Positions 10,680 through 21,298 are shown, counted from the stretch's first letter. The stretch: 64,000 nt of DNA from Torymus aiolomorphi (GCA_036365515.1 CM070874.1:222006942-222070941), one strand, 5' to 3'. Numbers and translations: made by a program. Notes: a model not told the origin generated them from the sequence alone.

Positions 10680-11117
10680 TGTTTCTCGCAATTACAATAG
10701 TCTTGAAATTAAATTCAATAAACTTCTCAAATTTTCAAATCTTACTCGTCCAAGAGCCTTTGTCAAAATATCTACTAAATTTTTTCTGAACTTACTTTTA
10801 CAATGTCTTATTAATTTTAAATTTTTCTATTGATATACTTTTCATAAAATTCAAGTTTTCTCTTCATTTACAACAAATCAAAATGTCGTCTACAAATATA
10901 ATTAAGTAAATAATCTCATTTCTTACTCTAAGCGTATACAAACAATTATCATGTTCACTTCTTTCAAATCCTAATAATCTTAAATAACTATCGAGACACT
11001 CATACTAATCTCTTGGACTCTCGCGTAAACCATACAATGCTTTATTTAACATACACATTTTCAGCTTTCTTAGTATAAATCCACTTTAAATCTAATACCT
11101 TTTCATTCTTTGGTTTC
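10680..11117 (-). pseudogene. copia RT and RNase H remnants with internal deletions
   Basis: Past the long frame the minus strand still shows ordered pieces of the missing Pol: ELVEKPKNEKVLDLKWIYTK (RT start, about 11115-11055), KALYGLRESPRD (about 11045), IFVDDILI (RT motif C, about 10890) and DILTKAL (end of RNase H, about 10785). Large deletions must separate them, because only about 430 bases cover a normally 1.5-kb region. Confidence 0.8.
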
Positions 11118-13898
11118 TCAACTAATTCCTAAGTTTTTATTTTTCTTTAAACTATTCATCCTTTTATTCCTATCATCTACCCAAAAACTAGACTCATCAC
11201 ATTTAATAGCCTTATAAAAATTTTCAAAACTATCTGCACTGCAATAACTTACATAAATACAACCGTGATATACATAATTATCATCAAATCTACTAGGCTT
11301 TTTAATCGTTCTTTGTGACCTTCTTAAATCAGGTACTTCTTTAACTTCATTTTCAACATTTTCTAAATTTTCATTAAACCCTTGATTACAGTTTTCATTT
11401 TCATTTTCATTTATAGCTTGTGTTTCCGAATTAGTTTTACTTCCCCTACTTGACTCGAGAGTCGAAGTAGGCGGAAGGATTAAGTCAATTTTGTTTTCAA
11501 TTCCTTCATCAATATCATCAAATCCAATGGATTTTACATTTTCTTCTATAATATCAACGTGTCTAGCTACAATAACTCTATTTCCTATCAAAACTCTATA
11601 CCCCGTTACATCATAACCTATCAAAATTCCTAAATCAGCTTTTTTATCCCATTTCGAATTTCTTTTGCTTTCAGGTACTCTCACAAATACTTTACTCCCG
11701 TATAATTTCAAATACTTTGCATCTGGTTTTTCATTGAAAAATATCTCATAAGGAGATTTATTCCTTTCTAACGTGTTTGCTATTGTCCTGTTCTTTAAGT
11801 ATGCTGCAGCGCATACTACTTCTGGCCAGTACCTTTTCTCTAACTTAGATTCTGCTAATAAGCACCTAGCACTGTCCATAATCGTCCTATTGTACCTCTC
11901 AGCGGTACCATTTAACTCGTGTACATAAGGTGGACATGGTTCTACCTCGATTCCCTTATTTCTAAATAACCTATACATATCTCTATTCAAATATTCAGTG
12001 CCATTATCACATCTTAGTTTCTTAATTTTCTTTCCTGTCTTATTCTCAACTAAATTTATGTATTCAATAAATTTGTCATATACTTCATTCTTTGTCTTAA
12101 TCGGATAAATTTTACCTACTTTACTAAAGTCATCAACAAACGTTAAAAAATATTTTTCCCCTTTATAACCTTCAGAGTGTGGCCCATTTAAATCTGTATG
12201 TACTATCTCTAAAATATCTTTCGCTCTTTTCCTGTTATTTTCAAAGGGAATGTTATGCATTTTATTCATAATACATGTAGCACACTTAAAATAATCAGAC
12301 TCTACTTCATTTGGCAAACCTTCCAATACATGATTTTTACACATAGTATTCAAATAATTAAAGTTGACGTGTCCTAAAGTTCTATGCCACTTCTCTTTTA
12401 AAGAAATTTTTCCATTATCTTTTCTTATTAAATTTGATTCTATATTCTTTTCTAAATAACTTGTCATTTTATAAATTCTATCTTTTTTCCAAGCTATAGC
12501 AATCAATTTATTATTTCTATTATATATTTTCGAACTATCTCCGATAGATACTACTTTATGATTATCCGTCACTTTAGCAAAACTTATTAAATTTCTATCC
12601 ATATCTTTCACGTAAAATACATTTTTTAATTCAATTTCTGTCTCTTCGTTAAGTGTTTTGAATTTACTAATTACATGACCAACTTTTGTCGCTTTCAAAA
12701 TTCTTCCGTCACCTACTTTAACATTTATAGGCTCTTTCAATATAATCGCGTCACTAAAATAACTTTCGTTATTAATCACGTGGTCTGTACACCCGCTGTC
12801 TAAAATCCACTCTACTTTGTTTTCATTTACATTACCATTTCCTATATTCGCAGACCTTATTTCTATTGACGTGTTGAACGCTGTCTTATTCTCCGCGCTC
12901 TGATGACCTCCACTGTTGTCATCATTGCCTCGCGCGCCTCGGCCGCGCTGTCGGTAACCGCTCCTTCCACGCCGGTTTGAACTCGTTCCTCGCTGCTGTG
13001 TGTAGCCTCTGCCGTTGCCCCCTCCTCTGTGTGGCGCACGGCTTCCTCTGCCGCCTCCTTGCTGCGGCGTTCCTTGATTCCACGAAATGTTTTTATTCGG
13101 GCAATCGTACTGTATATGCCCTGTATTTCCACATACATAACATGTCCTTTTGTCCTGGTGTTTGTTCTTTTCAAACGTAAACGCGTTTGATTTTGAATTT
13201 TCACTTTCACCATGTCTTTTCTTAAATTCAAATTCCAGTTTCGATTTCACAAATTCCACTGTTTTGTCCTTTTCAGCTAATGCGTCCACAATATCGACCA
13301 TGTGTGACATACTTTCTGGTAGCGTTAATAAGAAGTAATTCAATTTATCTTCTTTTGTCACGTTTTCTCCTGCATTTTTTAATTCATTCACCAATTTCTC
13401 AAAATTATTATAAAAGTCTGTCGGGTTCTCACTTTCTTCCATTTTCAAATCAAGCAGTCTTCTTTTACATAATAATTTCACAGCACTACTTTTAACTAAG
13501 TAATTTTCATCCAACTTAGCAACCATTTTCTTTGCAGTTTCTTCTGAAATAATCAATTCCAATTGCGTATTCGTCATACTGTTCACTATATAATTTTTTG
13601 CTTTTATCTCTTTTTTCTTCCACTCGATTTCTGTTATTTCTGCCGGTCTTTCATTATGCTCGATAACTTCACTGCACTCTTTAAATTCCAAGAATAATTT
13701 CAATTTGTACTTCCATTTATCATAATGTGTCCCATCAAATACTTGTAACGTGAATCCTTTATTCTCCGATGCCATCTCGCTTTCAACAGGAATTTCCTTT
13801 TTAACTTCCTTAATTTCTGTATCAAAAAACTCTTCTTCACTTTCAGTTTCACTTGACTTTTCACTTTTTACTTCCCGAGGCTCTGTCTTTACGCTCAT
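11118..13898 (-). CDS. copia Gag-protease-integrase polyprotein, 926 aa, C-truncated
   Basis: One uninterrupted frame encodes Gag (residues about 45-235, ubiquitous copia Gag fold), a zinc knuckle CYVCGNTGHIQYDC (about 253), an Arg/Gly-rich linker, protease WILDSGCTDHVI (about 361), a GAG-pre-integrase HxxxH/CxxC segment (HRTLGHVNF then CATC, about 505-560), and the integrase core. The DDE triad is present: HTDLNGPH, RCDNGTEY and NGTAERYN. The frame stops after the first residues of the RT domain, where a frameshift and a TAG occur near 11110. Family Pol is about 1,400 residues, so RT and RNase H are missing. The start Met follows a short leader after the LTR. The first 400 bases are repeated at 20477-20874. 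Confidence 0.93.
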   Translation of the reverse strand: MSVKTEPREVKSEKSSETESEEEFFDTEIKEVKKEIPVESEMASENKGFTLQVFDGTHYDKWKYKLKLFLEFKECSEVIEHNERPAEITEIEWKKKEIKAKNYIVNSMTNTQLELIISEETAKKMVAKLDENYLVKSSAVKLLCKRRLLDLKMEESENPTDFYNNFEKLVNELKNAGENVTKEDKLNYFLLTLPESMSHMVDIVDALAEKDKTVEFVKSKLEFEFKKRHGESENSKSNAFTFEKNKHQDKRTCYVCGNTGHIQYDCPNKNISWNQGTPQQGGGRGSRAPHRGGGNGRGYTQQRGTSSNRRGRSGYRQRGRGARGNDDNSGGHQSAENKTAFNTSIEIRSANIGNGNVNENKVEWILDSGCTDHVINNESYFSDAIILKEPINVKVGDGRILKATKVGHVISKFKTLNEETEIELKNVFYVKDMDRNLISFAKVTDNHKVVSIGDSSKIYNRNNKLIAIAWKKDRIYKMTSYLEKNIESNLIRKDNGKISLKEKWHRTLGHVNFNYLNTMCKNHVLEGLPNEVESDYFKCATCIMNKMHNIPFENNRKRAKDILEIVHTDLNGPHSEGYKGEKYFLTFVDDFSKVGKIYPIKTKNEVYDKFIEYINLVENKTGKKIKKLRCDNGTEYLNRDMYRLFRNKGIEVEPCPPYVHELNGTAERYNRTIMDSARCLLAESKLEKRYWPEVVCAAAYLKNRTIANTLERNKSPYEIFFNEKPDAKYLKLYGSKVFVRVPESKRNSKWDKKADLGILIGYDVTGYRVLIGNRVIVARHVDIIEENVKSIGFDDIDEGIENKIDLILPPTSTLESSRGSKTNSETQAINENENENCNQGFNENLENVENEVKEVPDLRRSQRTIKKPSRFDDNYVYHGCIYVSYCSADSFENFYKAIKCDESSFWVDDRNKRMNSLKKNKNLGIS

Positions 13899-14047
13899 GC
13901 GTTTTTCTTTGTTCTTGCGCTTACCACGCGCTCAACTCAAAAACACTATCCCTTCCAAATACGTTTTCTTCGGTATTTACATACGCGGCACTTAAATTAT
14001 CTCTACACGACTCGAGAGTCGATGTAGCAGATAAAAGAAACCAGGCA

Positions 14048-14058
14048 CTCTGCTACCA
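14048..14058 (-). promoter_or_regulatory. copia primer-binding site, initiator tRNA-Met type
   Basis: Directly next to the 5' LTR the element strand reads TGGTAGCAGAG. This is the complement of the 3' end of insect initiator tRNA-Met (CUCUGCUACCA). Priming by initiator tRNA-Met is usual for copia-group elements, although Drosophila copia itself uses an internal tRNA fragment. Confidence 0.85.
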
Positions 14059-14317
14059 TGTTAGGAATGGAGGGACACACAGGGTCTTTCAAATGACCAC
14101 ACCGGCTAACGTGAACAGTAACAATCTTTATTATTGAGAAGACCCAATCTCCAGTACAGCTCTCTCTCTTACAACCGCTACATGCGGAGGACGGCGGACG
14201 AGTGAGCTCCCGCTTCGGCCGCTCGCTCTCGCTAGCTTGCGCCTCGCTATACGCGAGATGGCGCTACGTATTCATTCTCTCTCATACGTCGACATAAATG
14301 TACCTTATATTCTAACA
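14059..14317 (-). repeat. copia 5' LTR (259 bp)
   Basis: It begins TGTTAG and ends CTAACA on the element strand. It carries an AT-rich outer part and a GC-rich middle with several GCTCGC-like blocks. The paired LTR is at 10410-10664. The segment is repeated at 21035-21293 through the tandem duplication. Confidence 0.95.
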
Positions 14318-14322
14318 ATAAC
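14318..14322. repeat. copia target-site duplication, right
   Basis: ATAAC, the partner of 10405-10409. Its copy at 21294-21298 lies in the duplicated unit. Confidence 0.9.
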
Positions 14323-14650
14323 GAATAACAATTTATTGGAACAATAATTATATTAATAACAGAATAATCGCTACTGTTATTGGTTGCATTTGGCGGAGAT
14401 CTAGAACATAAAACAGCGGAGCACGGACATTAGCAACGGTTTAATATATACTAGAAAACGGTACTCGTGGTCACAGTTCTCCACTAGTAGGCTAGTGCAC
14501 TCCCACTATTCGTGGACAACTCCCGGTAACGAGTGCGCTCGTGTACCCTCGTGTACCCAGGGAAATCTTCTCAGTGATGCTTTGGGTGCAGGGTAACGAT
14601 TGCGCTCGTAAACCACCGCCCCTTCGGCGGTACCCCAGGGCTTAGCGTGT
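14323..14650. other. Non-coding flank, possibly the rest of the gypsy LTR
   Basis: If copia inserted into the gypsy copy B LTR, the outer part of that LTR should lie here. The stretch has an AATAAA on the minus strand near 14331-14337, then GC-richer sequence. No reading frame is convincing. It recurs at 21299-21626. Confidence 0.35.
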
Positions 14651-14654
14651 ACGG

Positions 14655-14858
14655 CGCTGGGCTGAGAGAGTGATTGTCCACGGCGTGCGAGGCAGCTTTA
14701 TACTCATCCACCGCACAGAGGGGCAAAACTAACTTTTTTCGTTCAAATCACTCTAGAGATCTGAATTTCCGACCAATTTTGATGATTTCTTTTTTAAAGA
14801 ACGCTGGAGATATTCTCTATCGATCCCTCCAGGCCGACTTTTTAATTTTTGTAATGGC
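14655..14858 (+). pseudogene. LINE RT 5' fragment, same family as 37267-38640
   Basis: It matches the reverse complement of 38520-38650, including TTTTTCGTTCAAATCACTCT and the peptide SLSIPPGRLFNFCNG, which corresponds to SLSIPLGRFCYFSNG there. The match stops where the LTR-like repeat begins at 14860. It is repeated at 21631-21834. Confidence 0.75.
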
Positions 14859-14859
14859 T

Positions 14860-15036
14860 TTACCAGTGAGTGCCTGGGTGGTTATTGTACAACATTGACT
14901 CCTCGCTCACGCCTCCTACGTACAGGAGACGGCTATCCCACCGTCTTCGCGGCAGACGGTACTTCGGTCTCCGGTTCCTGTTTAAATAAATTAGTTGTGA
15001 CGGTTGTACCGGGATGGTCAAAGTAGAACGTTATAA
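14860..15036 (+). repeat. 177-bp direct repeat (LTR-like), left
   Basis: It starts TTACCAGTGAGTGCC and ends near ACGTTATAA. It contains TAAATAAATTAG, a possible poly(A) signal. It is about 90 percent identical by eye to 19813-19989. Confidence 0.8.
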
Positions 15037-16153
15037 ATGGCTATCCTGCCAGGATAACTGCCGTGCGTACATGCGTGTGGGAGAGAGATAGCTGATCTCG
15101 CAAGAGTACAGGGAAAATTCGTGTGTCCGCGGGTACTAGAATTTTGCTAGTTCAGGAGGAGTAAGGGGATTTGAAGATTCACAAATCCTCGCGCGTATGG
15201 ATTTTTGAATTTTTCGAGTCTCAAAACTTCCGATAACGGTAAAATTTTAGAAGCGCTGGAAAGGCGCAAGGACACCGCGACTTTGCGTGGTAAACAGCGA
15301 GCGCTGTTTACATTGAGAGGCGACCGCGCGACGGAGAGGATTAGTGCCTGTCGAATTGTTGTTGTCGTGCGCGGTTGCCAGCGTGTTCGTGAAATATCCG
15401 AGCAAATAATTTAGTAGTAGAAAGTTATGTCTATATTCGGATAGGACTGTTTGGGTTCGCGGATTAGAGAGAACTCGAGTAACGTTCAATGACATAACGA
15501 AGTCTTGATTTTAAATATTGACTGTGACTTCGACGATTTGAATTTTAAAATTTTGATTAGTTGACTATTGTGACTATCTTGTTAATTTAATTATTTGATT
15601 ATTATTGAATTATCGCCGCCCAAACAGAGTAACTTAGAATAAGAAGTTCGGTGTGAGAGTGTGAATATACATGCAAATTTTAAATTGTGTGTTCAATTAA
15701 ATTATAATATTTATTTGTTATGTTGTGATTGTGCTAGCTAAAGCTAGCTCTTGTGAGCTTCGCGCGGTTGCGAAGTACATACGCTGTGTGGAAGTGCACG
15801 CGCGGGGATAGAGAGCGGCTCACGTAAGCGAGTCGATTGTGAGTACGTAGCGCACTACGTGCGCCAGCGAAATTTTTGCGAGCCTCGCGTTACAGCTAAT
15901 ACGCACTTGGTGCGGAGGGCACGCGCGAGGATTGAGAGCGGCTTCGTGCAACGAGCCGGTTGCGAGTTTTGCCGATTCTTCAGGCAGAAATTGAAGTAGT
16001 AAGGGGGTTTGTTAATTATTGCCATTCTGCGGAGGGGAGAATCGCGCGCGTAAAGCGAATTTTCAGCGTACGTTTCTTCGTTCACACTGAGGCGCGAGGG
16101 AAAAGTTGTGTTTTTCTTTTTGGTTGTTTGGCTCGGAGTATTTAGTCGGGGCC

Positions 16154-16966
16154 ATGGCGTCATTGGCGCATAGACGTAGGATGCGAAAGCTTCGCCGAAA
16201 ACCGGGCGTGAGGGCATTAGACATCGTAGTGACTCGACTGACCCCGCGATTATTAATTGAATTATTGGATTTAGACGGATTAAACACGGATTGGGCGCTC
16301 GACGAACTCCGCGAGCGCCGACTTCGTTTTGACATACGTAAAGCTGACGCGACGTTGGACGTGCCGGTTTATCGCGAGGATTTCCGCGGCGAGAATTTGC
16401 CTGCAACAACGGCGTATTTGTTAACACACATGTCTCGCGAAGAAGTCCAACCACAGTGGTGGAGCGACGCTGCGGCAGCACGGGCGGAAATTAATAGTCA
16501 TACGGAGAGGCGCGTGGAGGACGGGCCGAAATTGAGTGCGCCACCGCCGTATACCTCGGAGCGCGTGGCTCCGAGTGAACCAGCGGAGGCGATGGTGCCA
16601 GGTACGCCGACGCCAGCGTCTTCACGCGTGGGGAACGCAGTTACTGCACTGCCACGTTTGTTTTTTCGTCGGAAATATCGTGAAGCATTGTCGCGAAGCG
16701 GAAACCACGTATTCGCGGAGGAGCGCGTCTGGATTAGCAAGGTTCGACGTGAGAATCCACGAAACGGTTTGGCTCAGTCGCGCTCGGATTTAAATGTACC
16801 TGTCGACAATGTACCCGTTGCACATGTACAAGGGTTGCGCTTTAGTAGTGGGAGCACGCCGATGGGTGCGCGACGTAACACCGGAGAACTGGGAAGGAAT
16901 CGTGAGGCGAGCGTTACTTCAGACATCCGGGGAGGGGACGGAGCAACCAACGGTGGTATCGCGTAG
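16154..16966 (+). CDS. Gag-like protein of the LARD-like element, copy 1 (270 aa)
   Basis: The Met in GGGCCATGGCG has good initiation context and starts MASLAHRRRMRKLRR. A Met 16 codons upstream (16106) is in frame but in poor context. The N-terminal third is Arg- and Leu-rich (RLTPRLLIELLDLDGLNTDW). A Pro/Ala/Ser-rich middle includes PPPYTSE, a PPxY-type motif used by some Gag proteins. No enzyme motif is present. Downstream gag-like sequence lies in other frames, so the protein is probably truncated. Position after an LTR-like repeat and a leader, and the later CCHC remnant, support a Gag role; direct family recognition is lacking. Confidence 0.5.
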   Translation: MASLAHRRRMRKLRRKPGVRALDIVVTRLTPRLLIELLDLDGLNTDWALDELRERRLRFDIRKADATLDVPVYREDFRGENLPATTAYLLTHMSREEVQPQWWSDAAAARAEINSHTERRVEDGPKLSAPPPYTSERVAPSEPAEAMVPGTPTPASSRVGNAVTALPRLFFRRKYREALSRSGNHVFAEERVWISKVRRENPRNGLAQSRSDLNVPVDNVPVAHVQGLRFSSGSTPMGARRNTGELGRNREASVTSDIRGGDGATNGGIA

Positions 16967-18010
16967 CGCGTCGACTTTCTTGCACCTGCGAAGGTGTGAT
17001 CGAGAGTCGAATTGAGAGTCGTCGGCGACATTGTCGCGCGATGTTTGAGAGACCGGGTCCTCGAGCTCCGTAAGCATACGATGAGAGCGAAATTGCAGCT
17101 AGCGGACCGGTCGCCGCTTTCTGCGGCATGGTGGAAGGGAGGACCGCGACACACGCTGATATGGAGCAGCACGGTTGGTTAATGCTGTAGAAGCGCAGCG
17201 CGGAAGTCCTTGAAGCCATCCCGTGCGCATTTGCGGACCACGCGCTGCAATGGTTACGCTCGATTACTCGTAGGACCGGGATTATTGAATCCGCAGGGGG
17301 AGTGAGCACTGACAAACTGAGGCGACTGCAGGTATGGTAATTGCAACCGTGCTCAGAGGCGCGAGGTGCTTCGTGAATTTTAACGCAGGTTGAATTCCGA
17401 AGCACCAGCGCCTTCGCCAACGGGCAGGTTCAATGCCAGTACAGCGGAAAGATGAGGTAATGCCAGCGCAGCTCAAGGTAGGGAGGATTAATCATTTTTA
17501 TCAGAGCGGGGGGAGGTTCCATGAAGTTTGAGGGACGGAAGTAAGAGGGGAAATTGAGTGCGAGTCGAGGCGCGGAGAAACGGAAATGTAGAGTAGCGAC
17601 GCGGATGCGTAGAGGAGTAACGCGGGCGACGGGTGATCGAGAGGACGCGTTGCACCGTGAATGTTCCGGGCAAGCCTGTCACTAGAGAGGCGTGACAGGG
17701 GTGGCAGACTGGAAGCGAGAGAGGCTTTTGCAGGCTGCGCTGCTGGTCACGTATTGAGTGCTACGGGCTGAGTCGGCAGTGTTTCAGCCAAAGGGCGTGA
17801 GCGTGTCGCAGCCATGGGATGGAAGTATATTGTTCGACGGTGTGCGGCGCAAGAGTCGCAAGTGCAACGCGCCGATGTGCTACGGGGTAGACAGGCGGGG
17901 CATATCGCGAGCTCTTGTCCGCAGAAGCGGAGCGCGGGTCTTAGAGACCGCGTGCTGGCCCGTCGAACAATCTCCCAAGTCGTGCTGGGCAGGGCGCGAG
18001 GAGCGTAGGA
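16967..18010 (+). pseudogene. Degraded gag capsid and zinc knuckle, LARD-like copy 1
   Basis: A frame near 17200-17340 reads EVLEAIPCAFADHALQWLRS, typical of a retrotransposon capsid. Around 17867-17925 the bases encode CYG in one frame and GHIASSCP in the next, a CCHC knuckle split by a frameshift. Several stops lie between them. The function would be RNA packaging in an intact element. Confidence 0.5.
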
Positions 18011-19812
18011 CAGCTGACGGGAGGCGAGTGGGTAGAGGTGAGGATGCCGAGATACCTCCAACACAGGGTTGGTGGAGGTGATGGTATCAAGATACCTAAT
18101 ACCCAGGTTTCGGTTTGGTGATGGTGGATTATGTATTATTGGTGAGGGTTTTCGAGTCGACTGATCTCGACGACGTTCAGGCATCTATCGCGATTGTATG
18201 CGCTGAAACATCGGAGATCGGTCCAATAAAGAGTAGCCAGAGCTGCGGAGAGCTTTGGCGCTCTGAGGAGAGTCGGGTGTGGCTCCGCTGGACTACGGCA
18301 GGTGGTCAGACCTACGCCGAGCCTAGCGTTGAAGCCGCACCCGTTTGAGTGTCACCGGAAACGACCTGTCGGTCTTTTCCGATGGGGGATGGAGGCCAGT
18401 CATGAAGCGACCGGATAGATAAGTCGCAGGCGGCAGCTGATAGGAGTTGCGCAGGGATCGGAGCGTCTGGGTGGCTCGAACGCGGAAAACAAAAATTTTT
18501 TTTTTTCTCGAGTTTGAACTCACCACCAGAGCTTCAACTGCAGTTAACACCAGCTGTGCCGCTACGTAGGAGTGGAGGAGAGCTAAGTGACAAGACGGAG
18601 TGTGGCGCGTCTGTGTAAGACTGAGCCCTCCGTTAGCTAGAGAGCTCGACCTGCGATCTGAGCTGGAGGACACAAGGTGCGAGATGGCGAGGCATCAGTG
18701 TCGATGCATTACGAGAGTATGTCTGTGATATAGTGTATCGCCTGATTGTGTAAGTGTGGTGAACGTAAAAGGAACTGGCAACTGCAGCAACGCATGGCAA
18801 TTGGAACGTCCTAGTGTTCCAATCGCGTGACGTCAGGCAGTAATGTTAATATTATTATGTCTGAGCAATATATTTTGTTTTTTTTTTATTGTGAGAGCGA
18901 AACCGAGGGCTTAGTCTGCAGAGAAAGAGTATTGCTAAAGCCGCTCATCTGTAGGAGATTCGCGGCTTGGGGGGGGAGCTGTGACGAGGAAAGCGCCGGT
19001 ATGGGCGAATTCCTCGCAGGGCACAGTATACTCTCTCTGCCAAGGCCGTCGCTCTCGCACACACACAAATGTAGCCAAGCCTACAAGTATTGTCGTGCTT
19101 TCCTGTTAAGGTGTGACGACAGCAACACGGCGAGACGCGGGCTATGAGCCGCGAGGAGAGAGAGGGAGAGAGGGAGAGAGAAGCGAGGAGACGCTGCGGC
19201 GCTATGAGAGCCGGTGCGAGAGAGAGTAATGAGTCTCGGCCAGCAAGCCCTAGTAAGAGCATGCACCCGAATTACCGGCATCGGGTTAAGAAGAGAGAGA
19301 GAGAAAGAGAATTAGACGCTCAGCCAAGAGTCCACGCTACGAGTCCTCGCACCCGGCCGGCGTCATCCACGCAGCAGGAGCGAGAGCCACCGGCGACGAG
19401 TCAGCTGCAGCAGAGCCACCGTTGGCGCACGAGGCGCGACGGCCCTCAACAATGAAGCAGCGGCAGAGCGGCACTGCAACTCGCGGTCATCGCCGGTTGC
19501 GCGGTGCGCGACGGCCACGAGCGAGGTAGCGGACGACCAGGAGGCGGCAGGCAGAGCGACGTCAGGCGAGTACTAGGCTTCTTAAGACCGGCCGCGGTCG
19601 ATTGCGTGTTGCGAGGCGTGCGCGCCAGGGTTTGTATAATCCGGGCAGCCCGCGTGAGTTGAGGCAGTGTTCCCGGCGACGGTGAGCACAGTCTCCTCAC
19701 TTAATTGCGAGGAGAGTAATCCCTCGGATTGCGTGGCGCGCCGAAGAGGCGCGTATCGTGTGTGCTCGTCCGAGAGCGTAAATGCAGTACTTTTAGACAA
19801 TAAATGCCATTT
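18011..19812 (+). other. Long non-coding 3' part of the LARD-like element
   Basis: No domain is recognisable. 18320-19460 has GA-rich and GC-rich blocks, including (GA)n-like runs at 19155-19190 and 19293-19312. The short open frames on both strands look like composition effects. The same stretch is at 24985-26785. Confidence 0.6.
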
Positions 19813-19989
19813 TTACCAGTGAGTGCCTGGGTGGTTATTGCACAACCCTGACTCCTCACTCACGCATCCTATGCACAGGAGACGGCTATCCCACCGTCTC
19901 CGCGGCAGGCGGAACTTCGGTCTCCGGTTCCTGTTTAAATAAATTAGTTCTGACGGTTGTACCGGGATGGTCGAAGTACAACGTTACAA
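19813..19989 (+). repeat. 177-bp direct repeat (LTR-like), right
   Basis: The partner of 14860-15036. The differences between the two are more numerous than between the copia LTRs, so this element is older than the copia insertion. Confidence 0.8.
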
Positions 19990-20090
19990 CACGGAAAATA
20001 AATAATACATTTTGATTAAAGTAACAGTTATAAATAATTAATCATTTGTTATTGATGAAACAATATTATGTTTTATTAACCATATTTTTC

Positions 20091-20476
20091 TTAACTGTTA
20101 CTAATCAATAGATTTTGAGCATCTGGTAGAAAATCACGTTCCTTGGTTACTGTTTTTTGTCTAAGGCTTGAAATAAGGTGGTCTGATGACACCAAGAGAA
20201 AGTGGATGATGTCTTCATTAGTATTCATTGGTTTATCTTATCGCGTATTGAACTCTCTACACTGTTTAACTTCTTTGTTTCTTGCTTCTTGGGACTTTTC
20301 AGACAATAGTCTTATGGGAATCGAAAACGATATTATTATCGCTGCTCCATGAATCAAAATGACATGACATGATGAAGGCATTGTATATCAAGCATATTTT
20401 TCGATGTAAAGCTCTGCAGTATCTTGACAGTATTTCTGAAAGTTTTTACATCAATTGCCTCTTTTGAACATATTAC
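20091..20476 (-). pseudogene. Transib transposase C-terminal fragment, cut by the duplication
   Basis: The minus strand reads LSEKSQEARNKEVK and NEDIIHFLLVSSDHLISSLR, the C-terminal catalytic-Glu region of a Transib (RAG1-like) transposase, ending at a TAA (20091-20093). Upstream coding sequence is replaced by copia gag at 20477, the duplication joint. The full gene is at 27064-28997. Confidence 0.8.
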
Positions 20477-20874
20477 TAATTTTCATCCAACTTAGCAACC
20501 ATTTTCTTTGCAGTTTCTTCTGAAATAATCAATTCCAATTGCGTATTCGTCATACTGTTCACTATATAATTTTTTGCTTTTATCTCTTTTTTCTTCCACT
20601 CGATTTCTGTTATTTCTGCCGGTCTTTCATTATGCTCGATAACTTCACTGCACTCTTTAAATTCCAAGAATAATTTCAATTTGTACTTCCATTTATCATA
20701 ATGTGTCCCATCAAATACTTGTAACGTGAATCCTTTATTCTCCGATGCCATCTCGCTTTCAACAGGAATTTCCTTTTTAACTTCCTTAATTTCTGTATCA
20801 AAAAACTCTTCTTCACTTTCAGTTTCACTTGACTTTTCACTTTTTACTTCCCGAGGCTCTGTCTTTACGCTCAT
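20477..20874 (-). pseudogene. copia gag N-terminal fragment in duplicated unit
   Basis: It encodes the first 132 residues of the copia polyprotein, identical to 13501-13898, and then runs into the duplication joint. Only part of Gag remains, so no Gag particle function is expected. Confidence 0.95.
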
Positions 20875-21034
20875 GCGTTTTTCTTTGTTCTTGCGCTTAC
20901 CACGCGCTCAACTCAAAAACACTATCCCTTCCAAATACGTTTTCTTCGGTATTTACATACGCGGCACTTAAATTATCTCTACACGACTCGAGAGTCGATG
21001 TAGCAGATAAAAGAAACCAGGCACTCTGCTACCA

Positions 21035-21293
21035 TGTTAGGAATGGAGGGACACACAGGGTCTTTCAAATGACCACACCGGCTAACGTGAACAGTAACAA
21101 TCTTTATTATTGAGAAGACCCAATCTCCAGTACAGCTCTCTCTCTTACAACCGCTACATGCGGAGGACGGCGGACGAGTGAGCTCCCGCTTCGGCCGCTC
21201 GCTCTCGCTAGCTTGCGCCTCGCTATACGCGAGATGGCGCTACGTATTCATTCTCTCTCATACGTCGACATAAATGTACCTTATATTCTAACA
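21035..21293 (-). repeat. copia 5' LTR in duplicated unit
   Basis: Identical by eye to 14059-14317, with the primer site at 21024-21034 and ATAAC at 21294-21298. It has no matching 3' LTR, so the promoter-bearing LTR now drives only the truncated gag. Confidence 0.95.
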
Positions 21294-21298
21294 ATAAC

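Larger units (their letters stand above)
10410..14317 (-). mobile_element. Ty1/copia retrotransposon with LTRs and target duplication
   Basis: Two near-identical LTRs flank one long Gag-PR-IN frame on the minus strand. The 5-bp repeat ATAAC abuts both sides (10405-10409 and 14318-14322), a textbook insertion signature. The 3' part of pol is reduced to short RT and RNase H remnants, so at 3.9 kb the element is shorter than an autonomous copia. The LTRs differ by one 3-base indel, one end base and about one substitution, so the insertion is recent. Confidence 0.95.
14860..19989 (+). mobile_element. Non-autonomous LTR element (LARD-like), copy 1
   Basis: Direct repeats of 177 bp flank 4.8 kb with a gag-like frame, a broken zinc knuckle and no RT, RNase H or integrase motif. 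A TGG-initiated sequence (TGGCTATCCTGCCAGGAT) starts one base after the left repeat, where a primer site would be. The large GA-rich 3' part (18350-19800) is non-coding. The repeats lack clear TG/CA ends and no target duplication was found, so the class is inferred. Confidence 0.65.
13501..20476. repeat. Tandem duplication, unit 1 (6,976 bp)
   Basis: This block recurs at 20477-27449 with an offset of 6,973-6,979 bases and roughly ten differences, mostly small indels in homopolymers or dinucleotide runs. Its left edge is native sequence inside copia gag. Its right edge falls inside a Transib transposase gene, and the next base begins copia gag again. The junction at 20476/20477 is therefore the new joint. 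Confidence 0.95.

Noticed and set aside
15855..16481. 208-codon minus-strand ORF opposite the gag-like frame
   Set aside because: It is the antisense shadow of the plus-strand gag-like ORF and leader. The duplicate copy is already shortened to 156 codons by a one-base indel.
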